DNA from: Saltatorellus ferox
GTDB lineage: Bacteria; Planctomycetota; UBA1135; GCA-002686595
Reading direction: 5' to 3'
NCBI GenBank assembly: GCA_007751475.1
Contig: CP036434.1
Location: forward strand, 3,038,001 to 3,102,000
Length of the DNA: 64,000 nucleotides
The notes below the pieces were generated by a model, which ran no database searches, was not told the origin of the DNA, and was given only the letters and a program-made list of their open reading frames with translations. The position numbers and the translations under genes were made by a program. Shown here piece after piece: positions 16,601 through 24,176 of the stretch; position 1 is the first letter of the stretch, and every line of letters starts with the position of its first letter.

Positions 16601-18297
16601 TGGGCTTGGCCTCTCGAAGGCGTCGCGGATGGCGCCGCAGAGGACGTCGCATCGGGCTGGATGACAGGAGGCTCTCCCGAGCCAGCGGGCACGCTGAAAT
16701 CCACGTGCAGAAGATCGTACTTCCGCATCTTGTTGAACAGAGTGGAACGATTGATTTCCAGTTCCCTGGCCGCGAGATCACGGCGTCCGTGATGGCGTCG
16801 CAGGGCCCCTTCGATGAGGAGTTTCTCCGGGCCCTCGAGCGCCTCCTTGAGAGCGAGCGCTCCTCCGGTCAGGTGCTCGAGCCAGTCAAGGCCCCGCTGG
16901 AGCGTCACCTGCGCATCGGGCGCGATTCCTCCCTGGTGCGGACGGTCGGTGGAGCCGGTGCCCGCGGGCTCGAAGCTCCCTCGCTGCCCCGGGTCGGTGG
17001 GCGCTCCGGAGCGACCGGGAGCACCGGCCTCGAAGGCCTCGAGGTCTCCCGCGCCCAGCTTCCGCGTGATGCTCACGCGTGGTCCGTCCGGCTGACTGGC
17101 GAGGAGCACGGCCCTCTCGAGCGCGTGCTCCAGCTGGCGGACGTTGCCAGGCCAGGGGCTTCGCGCGAGCACACCGAGGGCTGCCGGCGACAGCCCACGG
17201 ACCGCCTTGCCGTACTCCTTGGCGAAGCGCTCGACGAACGCCTCGGCCAGGGGTGCGAGATCGCTCGGCCGATCCCGGAGGGGAGGGATGCGAACCTCGA
17301 CGACCTTGAGACGCCAGTAGAGGTCCTCGCGGAAGGATCCGTCGGCCACGCGGGCTTCCAGGGCAGCGTTGGTGGCTGCCACGATCCGGACGTCGCTCGA
17401 CCGAGTCCTCGATTCGCCCACGCGTTCGAAGACCCGATCCTGGACCACCCGGAGCAGCTTGACCTGGAGGTCGAGCGGCGCGCTGTCGATCTCGTCGAGG
17501 AAGATGGTCCCGCCGTCAGCGGCTTCGAAGCGGCCAGGACGGTCGCTGGTGGCGCCCGTGAACGACCCCTTGGCGTGGCCGAAGAGCTCGGCTTCCAGAA
17601 GTCCCGCGGGAAGGGCTCCGCAGTTCACCTCGACGTACGGGCCGTGCTTTCGGTCGGAGGCGTGGTGAAGCGTCCGAGCGAGCATCGACTTGCCCGTACC
17701 GGTTTCGCCGAGAAGCAGAACGGTTGCCCGCGTATCCGCCACCGACTCGAGCACGTTGAGAACGGAGCGAAGCGCCGGGTCCCTCGTCACCACGTTGCCG
17801 AAGGAGAATCGACCGTCGAGCTGATCGCGGAGCGAGCGATTCTCGCGCTCGAGGGAGCGCGCCTCCAGGGCCCGCGCAACACCGATGGCGAGGTCGCCCT
17901 CGGTGGGGGATTCGGGGACGGCCTGGAGGTCGAGGGCTTCGGCGCGATCCGGGTCGCCGATCAGAACGATAGAGGGTGTCCCGTGCACGCCCCCGAGTGC
18001 TTCGATGTCCTCGTCATCGACCTGCGCCGCCGGGACGAGGATGATGTCGAACGTATCCCGCCCATCGAGCAGCGCGCCGAGTCCGTCGCCGCCGCTGTGG
18101 TGGCGACTCGCGGCCGCGCGTGCGCTCAGGCAAACGGCGAACGATCTACCGCGCTGGACGTTCTCGTCGATGACGAGGACTCGGCAGCCGCGCAGGGGGG
18201 AAGATCCCGCCTCTCGGCGTGGGTAAGGCCTCGGGGCAAAAGGCTGATCCGGCCCGATCTCCGATGACGGCTCGCCGCTCGACGCCTCCGTCTGCAT
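16597..18297 (-). CDS. Sigma-54-dependent activator with degenerate receiver domain
   Basis: This is a bacterial enhancer-binding protein of 566 residues: receiver-like domain (about 37-150), AAA+ domain and C-terminal Fis-type helix-turn-helix. The AAA+ part has Walker A GETGTGKS (197-204), the sigma-54 contact loop as GSFTGA (244-249), and Walker B GGTIFLDEI (262-270). The HTH is in RRDLAARELEINRSTLFNKM. In the receiver the acidic pair Asp44/Glu45 (VLVIDEN) is kept, but the residue 45 positions later, where CheY has its phosphorylated Asp, is Pro89 (FDIILVPAAQ). Phosphorylation control therefore looks lost. I chose the ATG at 18297, which has GGAGG 5 nt upstream; a GTG at 18396 would add 33 residues. 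It resembles PrsR of exosortase-A systems and probably controls the polysaccharide locus. Confidence 0.85.
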   Translation of the reverse strand: MQTEASSGEPSSEIGPDQPFAPRPYPRREAGSSPLRGCRVLVIDENVQRGRSFAVCLSARAAASRHHSGGDGLGALLDGRDTFDIILVPAAQVDDEDIEALGGVHGTPSIVLIGDPDRAEALDLQAVPESPTEGDLAIGVARALEARSLERENRSLRDQLDGRFSFGNVVTRDPALRSVLNVLESVADTRATVLLLGETGTGKSMLARTLHHASDRKHGPYVEVNCGALPAGLLEAELFGHAKGSFTGATSDRPGRFEAADGGTIFLDEIDSAPLDLQVKLLRVVQDRVFERVGESRTRSSDVRIVAATNAALEARVADGSFREDLYWRLKVVEVRIPPLRDRPSDLAPLAEAFVERFAKEYGKAVRGLSPAALGVLARSPWPGNVRQLEHALERAVLLASQPDGPRVSITRKLGAGDLEAFEAGAPGRSGAPTDPGQRGSFEPAGTGSTDRPHQGGIAPDAQVTLQRGLDWLEHLTGGALALKEALEGPEKLLIEGALRRHHGRRDLAARELEINRSTLFNKMRKYDLLHVDFSVPAGSGEPPVIQPDATSSAAPSATPSRGQAQ

Positions 18298-18465
18298 GGA
18301 AGCCTCCGCGGGATCGAAGTGCTCTTCCAGGTTCCGCGCGATGCGTCCGAGTCCCGCATCCGCACTCTGTCCTCTTCCGTCGACGGCCATGTCCACGTAC
18401 TTCGACGTGACGCACGGGATCCTTGACCTTCGTGGGACGCCAAATCCGTCGCCAGGAGGCGCGAA

Positions 18466-19503
18466 TCAGCGATCTTGCGGACCAGGAGGGCTCTCTGCCA
18501 GCTCCAGTGAGAAGGTCAGGGCGCCCTCCTCGTCGCGGTGAAGGGCCAGGTCGCCGCCCTGTCCAACGGCGATCGCCCCGGCCGCGGCGAGCGCGTTCGG
18601 GCCGATCCCCGGAAGGATTTTCCGAAGGCCATAGGGCGCCAGGATCTCATCCGGATGCAGATCCGCCAGCGGCCCTGCGGGGAACACGACGTCCGTCACC
18701 ACGGGCTCGCCGTGCCTGCCTTCCACCGTGATCCGAACGACGTCTCCGGAGCCGGCACAGGCGATCGCCGTCTGGAGTATGGCGTCGAGCGCCGCCGCGA
18801 CGAGCGACTTGTCCGCGGTGACCTCCGTTCGATCGCCACGCTTGCGGAAAAGAATGCGCGGTGCGTTGGGCGTCTTGCCAGCGAGGGCTCCCAGCGCTTC
18901 CTCCGTCAGAGTGGCCATGTCGAAGATATGCTCTCCGCGCGGCGGCGGCGAGGCGACGAATCCGACCGTCCTCGTGAACTGTCGGAGCCGCGCGAGTTCG
19001 TCTTCTAGCCCCACGTGAGCGTGATGGGCTCGGGCCTGGAGGTCCAGCGCCTGAACCAGGTCCGCGAGGTCAGCGACCTGACTCTTCAACCAGGTCGGCC
19101 GAGTTTGGTCGATGGCGGGGCGGCCGGCCACTTCCGCCTCAGCGGCGTCCGGCGCAGACTCCGTGCCCACCCCACCGTCGACCTGGAAGGGCGAGGGGCT
19201 GAAGAATGCGTCGATCTCCTCGGTGGTCAGGAGCGGCTGAGTCGGATCCTGATCCAGGAGTCCGCTCTGCCCGAAGGGCACGCTGAAATCGCCGCTGGTC
19301 TCCTGGGGATTCGGGTCCTGGAGGTCCAGACCATGGGAGGGAGGGGCCGTTCCAGGCTGACTCGAGCCTCCACGCGGCGGCCTGGCTCCCACGGCAGGAC
19401 TTTGGAGGAAGGCGGTCCGTGGAGCGAAGGAGGAGGGCCGCTTGAACCGCTGGAAGGCGCGGACGGAGACCATGTGACTCTTGCCAGGAAGGGCCGATGA
19501 CAT
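18466..19503 (-). CDS. Degenerate histidine-kinase-like protein
   Basis: The protein has 345 residues from the ATG at 19503, which has AGGAGG 8 nt upstream. The first 135 or so residues look disordered. A helical pair with ARAHHAHVGLEDELARLRQF (about 157-176) resembles a DHp dimerisation helix. The C-terminal 110 residues follow the HATPase_c pattern, but key residues are missing: the N-box Asn is replaced (AILQTAIACAG), and the usual DxGxG ATP-lid region reads VVFPAGPLADL. The later HGG-like turn survives as VGQGGDLAL. It sits 168 bp upstream of the sigma-54 activator's preferred start and resembles the position of PrsK. It is probably a pseudokinase or binding partner. The same frame stays open to 20085, but that stretch has weak third-position GC bias. 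Confidence 0.6.
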   Translation of the reverse strand: MSSALPGKSHMVSVRAFQRFKRPSSFAPRTAFLQSPAVGARPPRGGSSQPGTAPPSHGLDLQDPNPQETSGDFSVPFGQSGLLDQDPTQPLLTTEEIDAFFSPSPFQVDGGVGTESAPDAAEAEVAGRPAIDQTRPTWLKSQVADLADLVQALDLQARAHHAHVGLEDELARLRQFTRTVGFVASPPPRGEHIFDMATLTEEALGALAGKTPNAPRILFRKRGDRTEVTADKSLVAAALDAILQTAIACAGSGDVVRITVEGRHGEPVVTDVVFPAGPLADLHPDEILAPYGLRKILPGIGPNALAAAGAIAVGQGGDLALHRDEEGALTFSLELAESPPGPQDR

Positions 19504-20243
19504 GGGGTCGCCCTCCTGGCTGGCAGGTGGAAGGTGGCCCGATGAAAAGGACTTCCCGTGGGCGGCTTCTGTGGCCGCCATTCTGGACCCAGCGACGATC
19601 TGCCCGAGGAGCGCCGTTCGAGGAGTTCCCAGTGCCAGGGCGCCGAGGCCAGAGGTTTCGGGAGACTTTTCCGAGTCGGACCGTTCGGCTCGGCGACGGC
19701 CCTCCTCACCGAACGGACTCCCTTGCGGTTGCTCGAAGGGCCCTCTCGGATCCTGGCCAGAGGCGGGGTCAACCGCCGTGTAGGCCACGGGAGGCCGCAC
19801 ACGGGCGAGTATCGATCGTAGTCCCGCTGCGCGGGTCGGGCTGTTGCCCTGGCTATCGATGGGTGAGCGCAAGATGGCCTCTATGGCGGATAAATCCACG
19901 GAACCTACGGGTCCGTGCGACGGGATCGCGGGCGGACGGAATTCCGGCGGCTGCGTTCCACCCCCAAGGTATCGCGGATGTCGAAGCTCATGCCCCAAGG
20001 ACTTCGATTCGTGGAGCCGTGAGACATCCTTCCCTCGATGACCGACAGGCCTTTCGCCGCCCCCTGTTCTTTCCCCCCCGTGCATCCACCTGAGTTTAGG
20101 AATCCGAGGGGGTCAATTTCCCGTTCCGATCCTTAAGTTCGTGCCCAACTTCCGGGGCCAGTCGATCACAGTGCCCCCAGGGGCCTTCAGTCCGCGCCCG
20201 ATCGAGCCGAAATCAGTCCCAAGGCGGCTACCCTGTCGCGCCC
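19504..20243. other. Long region between divergent genes, no supported gene
   Basis: These 740 bp separate the kinase-like gene (minus strand) from the GT2 gene (plus strand). A minus-strand frame continuous with the kinase-like gene runs up to 20085, but sampled codons there do not show the strong GC preference at third positions seen in the certain genes, and the translation has no recognisable domain. The segment nearest the GT2 gene (about 20086-20243) is the best place for divergent promoters. I looked for a sigma-54 -24/-12 element (GG-N10-GC) and found none that convinced me. Confidence 0.4.
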
Positions 20244-21461
20244 ATGTCAGATCACGAGTCAGAAGACCCTGGAGGCCCCATCGACGGGGGGCAGGCAGCG
20301 CGAGGCGAGTTTCCTGCGGCGCGAGGCAGGGAATCCGTCTTCGGCCAACCGTCTGGCAGCTCATGGGCTGACTGCCCATCGTCCGGCTTCTCCCCGCCCT
20401 CTGGCTCGAGATACGACTCAGGCTCAGCGGGCGGATCCGGGCGAGCGGAGCAGGTCGAGATCTCGCTGGTGATCCCGGTCTACGACGAGGAAGAGAATCT
20501 GCCCGTCCTCCACGCGGAGATCGCCGAGCACGTCGGGGGTATGGGGGTTTCCTGGGAGGTGATCTACGTCGACGACCGCAGCAAGGACCGCTCCTTCGAG
20601 GTCCTCCTCCAGCTTCGGGAGGAGGATCCTCACGTGCGGATCGTCCGCTTCAGGCGCAATTTTGGCCAGACGCCGGCCATGAGCGCGGGCTTCGAGCATA
20701 GCCGCGGCCGCGTCGTCGTCACCCTCGACGCCGACCTCCAGAACGACCCCAAGGACATCCCCGCGCTCGTCGCCAAGCTCCGCGAGGGCTACGACATCGT
20801 CGTGGGCTGGCGCAAGAACCGCCAGGACGGCCTGATGCTCCGCAAGGTGCCATCGCGGATTGCCAATCGGATGATCGCTCGGATCTCCGGTGCCACCGTC
20901 CATGACACCGGCTGCACGCTCAAGGCCTTTCGGCGCGAGCTGATCGCCAACCTCGCCATCTACGGGGAGCAGCATCGCTTCCTGCCGGTCCTCTCCCTCG
21001 CCAGCGGCGCACGCATCGCCGAGATGGTGGTCAACCACCGCCCTCGAATTCACGGTGTCAGCAAGTACGGTATCGGGCGAGCCGCACGCGTCGCCCTGGA
21101 TCTTCTGACGATGAAGATGCTGAGTTCGTTCGCGAAGGGGCCGCTGCCCTACTTCACGATGCTTTCGCTGCCCTTCGTCGCCATTCCCATCCTGTACTTT
21201 GCGATCGGTTTCCTCGGGCCGGAGTCGCTGTCGTTCTCGACGCGCTGGGCGCAGGCGATGATCGTGACGCTCGGGCTCACCTCGATGGCCGGGGTCTACT
21301 TCATCCTTCTGGGCCTGCTCGCCGAGCTCGTCGTCAAGCTGAACATGCGCAGCGACCGTCCCATGAGCAGCAGGCACCTCTCCGTTCGCAAGGCTGCGCT
21401 CTCGGCGGGTCCAGCACCGGTGGGCAAGGCGGCGCCATCGAATGGGGGACGGACAACGTGA
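20244..21461 (+). CDS. Membrane-anchored GT2 glycosyltransferase, DPM/GtrB-like
   Basis: This protein of 405 residues is an inverting family 2 glycosyltransferase that transfers a sugar to polyprenyl phosphate. A Ser/Gly-rich extension of about 70 residues precedes the catalytic domain. That domain begins VEISLVIPVYDEEENLPVL and continues with IYVDDRSKDRS, RRNFGQTPAMSAGFEHSRG and the nucleotide/metal motif TLDADLQNDPKD. Two hydrophobic hairpin segments at the C-terminus (YFTMLSLPFVAIPILYFAIG and VTLGLTSMAGVYFILLGLL) anchor it to the membrane. The TGA shares its last base with the ATG of the next, related gene, so the two are coupled. Confidence 0.88.
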   Translation: MSDHESEDPGGPIDGGQAARGEFPAARGRESVFGQPSGSSWADCPSSGFSPPSGSRYDSGSAGGSGRAEQVEISLVIPVYDEEENLPVLHAEIAEHVGGMGVSWEVIYVDDRSKDRSFEVLLQLREEDPHVRIVRFRRNFGQTPAMSAGFEHSRGRVVVTLDADLQNDPKDIPALVAKLREGYDIVVGWRKNRQDGLMLRKVPSRIANRMIARISGATVHDTGCTLKAFRRELIANLAIYGEQHRFLPVLSLASGARIAEMVVNHRPRIHGVSKYGIGRAARVALDLLTMKMLSSFAKGPLPYFTMLSLPFVAIPILYFAIGFLGPESLSFSTRWAQAMIVTLGLTSMAGVYFILLGLLAELVVKLNMRSDRPMSSRHLSVRKAALSAGPAPVGKAAPSNGGRTT

Positions 21462-22483
21462 TGAGCGAACTGGAAACCCGCAACCCGCAACCGACGCCGG
21501 TGCCCGCTTCCGAAATGGGCGGCGAGCAGCGCCTCGATCCTGCGCCGGACATCACCATTGTGTTCCCGGTGCAAACGCACAAGGCCGAGATCGAGTCCGT
21601 GCTCTCCGCTCTCGGCGGAAGCCTGGAGGCTCTCGGGTTCACCTGGGAGTGCATCCTCGTCTTCGATGGAATCAAAGGTGACCTGTGGCGCCGGGCCACG
21701 GAGCTGCAGGCGAAGACCCACGACCAGGTCCGCACGATCGCTTTGCACAAGCAGTTCGGAGAGACCGTGTGCCTTTCGAGTGCGTTCGAGCACGCGCGCG
21801 GGAGCCTGATCCTCACGACGCCAGCCTACGTCCAGGTGGACCCCCAGGAGCTCTCGAAGCTCTTCGTGGCGATCGACGACGGGGCCGACTTCGTCGCCAC
21901 CTGGCGAACGCCACGCGTGGACTCGAAGCTCAATCAGCTCCAGTCGTTCGCCTTCAACTGGGTCGTTCGCAAGGTCGTCGGCGCGACGTTCCACGATCTC
22001 AACAGCACCCTGCGAGTGATGCGCCGAGAGGTGCTCGAGCAGGTCACGATCTACGGGAACATGTACCGGTACCTCCCGGCCGTCGCCTACCGCCAGGGCT
22101 TCCGCGTCGACGAGGTCAAGGTTCGCCACCTGTCCGAGTGGGGCAACGTGGGCGTCTTTGGGCCAGGCCTCTACCTGCGCCGCGCCCTCGACGTTCTGGG
22201 CCTCATGTTCCTGGCCCGGTTCACGCACAAGCCGCTGCGGTTCTTCGGAACGCTCGGGGGAGTGTTCTTGGCCCTCGGCTTTCTCCTCTCCGGTTCGCAG
22301 CTGGCCCTTTGGGCCTTCGCGAGCAGCGATTACGGCCTCTTCCAGCGTCCGTTCTTCCTCATCGGCGTGCTGCTCGGCGTCCTTGGTGCCCAGATCATCG
22401 GATTCGGTCTGGTAGGCGAGATCATCGTCTTTACCCAGGCCAAGAACGTCCGCGAGTACCGCATCGAGCGGATCTACGAATGA
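21461..22483 (+). CDS. GT2-like protein without the DxD motif (likely pseudo-glycosyltransferase)
   Basis: This protein of 340 residues is clearly related to the preceding GT2 protein: HKQFGETVCLSSAFEHARG, IYGNMYRYLPAVAYRQGF and the two C-terminal TM hairpins align. The catalytic positions are changed, however. The aligned TLDADLQNDP reads TTPAYVQVDP, so both DxD aspartates are lost. The N-terminal PVYDEEEN reads PVQTHKAE. The fold and membrane anchor are kept, so a regulatory or partner role with its upstream paralogue is likely (inference). A GTG 3 nt upstream (21458) is an alternative start. The stop overlaps the FemAB gene's ATG, continuing a chain of coupled genes. Confidence 0.78.
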   Translation: MSELETRNPQPTPVPASEMGGEQRLDPAPDITIVFPVQTHKAEIESVLSALGGSLEALGFTWECILVFDGIKGDLWRRATELQAKTHDQVRTIALHKQFGETVCLSSAFEHARGSLILTTPAYVQVDPQELSKLFVAIDDGADFVATWRTPRVDSKLNQLQSFAFNWVVRKVVGATFHDLNSTLRVMRREVLEQVTIYGNMYRYLPAVAYRQGFRVDEVKVRHLSEWGNVGVFGPGLYLRRALDVLGLMFLARFTHKPLRFFGTLGGVFLALGFLLSGSQLALWAFASSDYGLFQRPFFLIGVLLGVLGAQIIGFGLVGEIIVFTQAKNVREYRIERIYE

Positions 22484-23637
22484 CCCCCCCTGACGCGCCT
22501 GCCACCGAAGCCTTGACCTCGTCTACCACCTCCCCTGCCTCTACCATGGAACATCGGACCAGCGACTCGCGCGGCGCCACGGTGGTCGCGGGCCACGGGT
22601 CAGAACTGACGGTCCGTCGTTCCGCTGCGACCGACCACGCGGCCTGGGATGCGTTCGTGGAAGGCTCCCCGCGCGCGACCTTCTTCCATCTCACCGGCTG
22701 GACCCGAGCGGTCTGCGAGGAGTTCCGTCACGAGGATCGCAGCTGGATCGCCTTCGAGGGCGACCGCGTCGTCGGCGTTCTGCCCATCATCGCGTGCAAG
22801 GGCCTGCGCGGCGGGCGGGCTCTCATCTCGTCCGCGTACGGCGTCTACGGCGGACCGGCGGGCGAGTCCCAGCACATCGAACACGCGCTCTATCGTGCGG
22901 CTGAGGCGGACGCGGTGGAGCTGAAGGTCGGGCGCCTGGAGCTACGCTGTCTGGAGGATCCAGGCCTGGATCTGCCGAAGGCGGATCTGCACGCGACGTT
23001 CATTCGCGACCTTCCCGCCACTCCGGAGGACGTGCTGAAGGGCATGCCGAAGAAGGCGCGAGCGGACGCCCGGAAGGCGCGTACGAGCCACGAACTCGCG
23101 CTCTTCGAGGGCCGCTGGTTCGTCGCGGATCTCATCCGGCTCTTTCACCAGAACAAGCGCAGCCTCGGCTCGCCGGCGCTGCCCGCCAGCTTCTTCACGC
23201 GGCTTCTCGACGTCTTCGGGGACCGCGCCACGGTTCATGTGGTCAAGCGCGCGGGCGAACCACTGTCCGCCGTCATGTCGTTCCTGTTCCGCGACCAGGT
23301 CCTCGCCTACTACTCGGGCACGGCCGATGGCGTCGATCGGAGCTACAAGGCGAGCTGCTTCATGTACATGGCGCTTCAGGAATGGGCGATCGAGGCTGGC
23401 TTTCGCGTCTTCGACTTCGGACGCAGCCGCAAGGACTCGGGTCCATTCTCCTTCAAGGTTCACCAGGGCTTCGAGGCGAAGGATGTTCACTATTGTTTCA
23501 GGCTCGTGAAAGACGCGGGGCTCCCGACCCTGAACCCCTCGAATCCGAAGACCAAGATCCTCCAGGAGACCTGGAAGCGTCTTCCTCTGATGATGACCAC
23601 GCGGCTCTCAGGGCCCGCGGCTCGCTATCTGCCGTGA
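22480..23637 (+). CDS. FemAB-like acyltransferase, exosortase-A-associated type
   Basis: This protein of 385 residues has a GNAT-related FemAB/BioF2-like fold. After a Ser/Thr-rich start, the domain opens with DHAAWDAFVEGSPRATFFHL. It continues through ISSAYGVYGGPAGE and KKARADARKARTSHEL, and includes VMSFLFRDQVLAYYSGTADG. It ends with FDFGRSRKDSGPFSFKVHQG, the signature of the FemAB protein in PEP-CTERM/exosortase-A loci (TIGR03019 from memory). In those systems it is thought to transfer an amino acid or acyl group to the polysaccharide or its lipid intermediate. The ATG overlaps the upstream stop. A second ATG at 22546 would give a shorter protein. Confidence 0.85.
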   Translation: MTPPDAPATEALTSSTTSPASTMEHRTSDSRGATVVAGHGSELTVRRSAATDHAAWDAFVEGSPRATFFHLTGWTRAVCEEFRHEDRSWIAFEGDRVVGVLPIIACKGLRGGRALISSAYGVYGGPAGESQHIEHALYRAAEADAVELKVGRLELRCLEDPGLDLPKADLHATFIRDLPATPEDVLKGMPKKARADARKARTSHELALFEGRWFVADLIRLFHQNKRSLGSPALPASFFTRLLDVFGDRATVHVVKRAGEPLSAVMSFLFRDQVLAYYSGTADGVDRSYKASCFMYMALQEWAIEAGFRVFDFGRSRKDSGPFSFKVHQGFEAKDVHYCFRLVKDAGLPTLNPSNPKTKILQETWKRLPLMMTTRLSGPAARYLP

Positions 23638-23669
23638 TCGCTGATTGAATAGGCGACCCCTCGTCACGT

Positions 23670-23690
23670 ACCGTCGTCCCCACGGTTTTT
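23670..23690 (+). terminator. Weak intrinsic terminator after the polysaccharide locus
   Basis: A 5-bp stem ACCGT/ACGGT (23670-23674 with 23682-23686), a 7-nt loop and a run of five T (23686-23690) follow the FemAB stop by about 30 bp. It would separate the polysaccharide transcript from the polyamine-type cluster. The stem is short, so termination may be partial. Confidence 0.4.
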
Positions 23691-23693
23691 GCC

Positions 23694-24176
23694 TTGCCCA
23701 TCCCCCCCGACCACGCTGGACCCCCGAGTTCGATCTCGGCCGCGCCTGATTCGCTCGATCACGCCGTTCGTGACGACGCGTCCGGTTCGGTCGGAGTGGG
23801 CCAGGTCTGGTCCCTCGATGCGTCGGGACTCGATCCTGAGCGGCTCAGCGGTGAGGCGGGGAAGATCGCGCTCCAGGGGCTCTTCGTGGCGCTGATCGAA
23901 GCCGCCGACCTGCATCCGATCGCGCAGCCCATCTGGCATGTCTTCGGGGGCGAGCACGCGGGCGTCACCGGCATCGTGGCGCTGTCCGAATCTCACCTCG
24001 CCTGCCACACCTTTCCCGAGCACGGTGGAATGACGCTGGATCTCTACACGTGCATGACGCGCCCTGCGCCCGACTGGCAGCGGCTCATCTCCGCGCATTT
24101 GGGTGGAGCCATGCCCGTCCGACTCCAGACGCGCGTCTTCCGTCGTTTTCTCGCTGGACCCCAAACTCGGCCGTGA
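23694..24176 (+). CDS. speD: S-adenosylmethionine decarboxylase proenzyme-like
   Basis: This pyruvoyl enzyme of the SpeD/SpeH family makes decarboxylated S-adenosylmethionine, the aminopropyl donor for polyamines. The self-cleavage site is intact: Ser100 in LSESHLACHTFPE, His105 and Cys120 in LDLYTC. These have exactly the spacing of Ser63/His68/Cys83 in the Thermotoga enzyme. The core starts near GVGQVWSLDASG, so residues 1-34 may be an extension. The TTG at 23694 is uncertain, and a GTG at 23796 would start right at the core. The stop overlaps the next gene's GTG. A membrane-embedded aminopropyltransferase four genes downstream supports the function. Confidence 0.82.
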   Translation: MPIPPDHAGPPSSISAAPDSLDHAVRDDASGSVGVGQVWSLDASGLDPERLSGEAGKIALQGLFVALIEAADLHPIAQPIWHVFGGEHAGVTGIVALSESHLACHTFPEHGGMTLDLYTCMTRPAPDWQRLISAHLGGAMPVRLQTRVFRRFLAGPQTRP

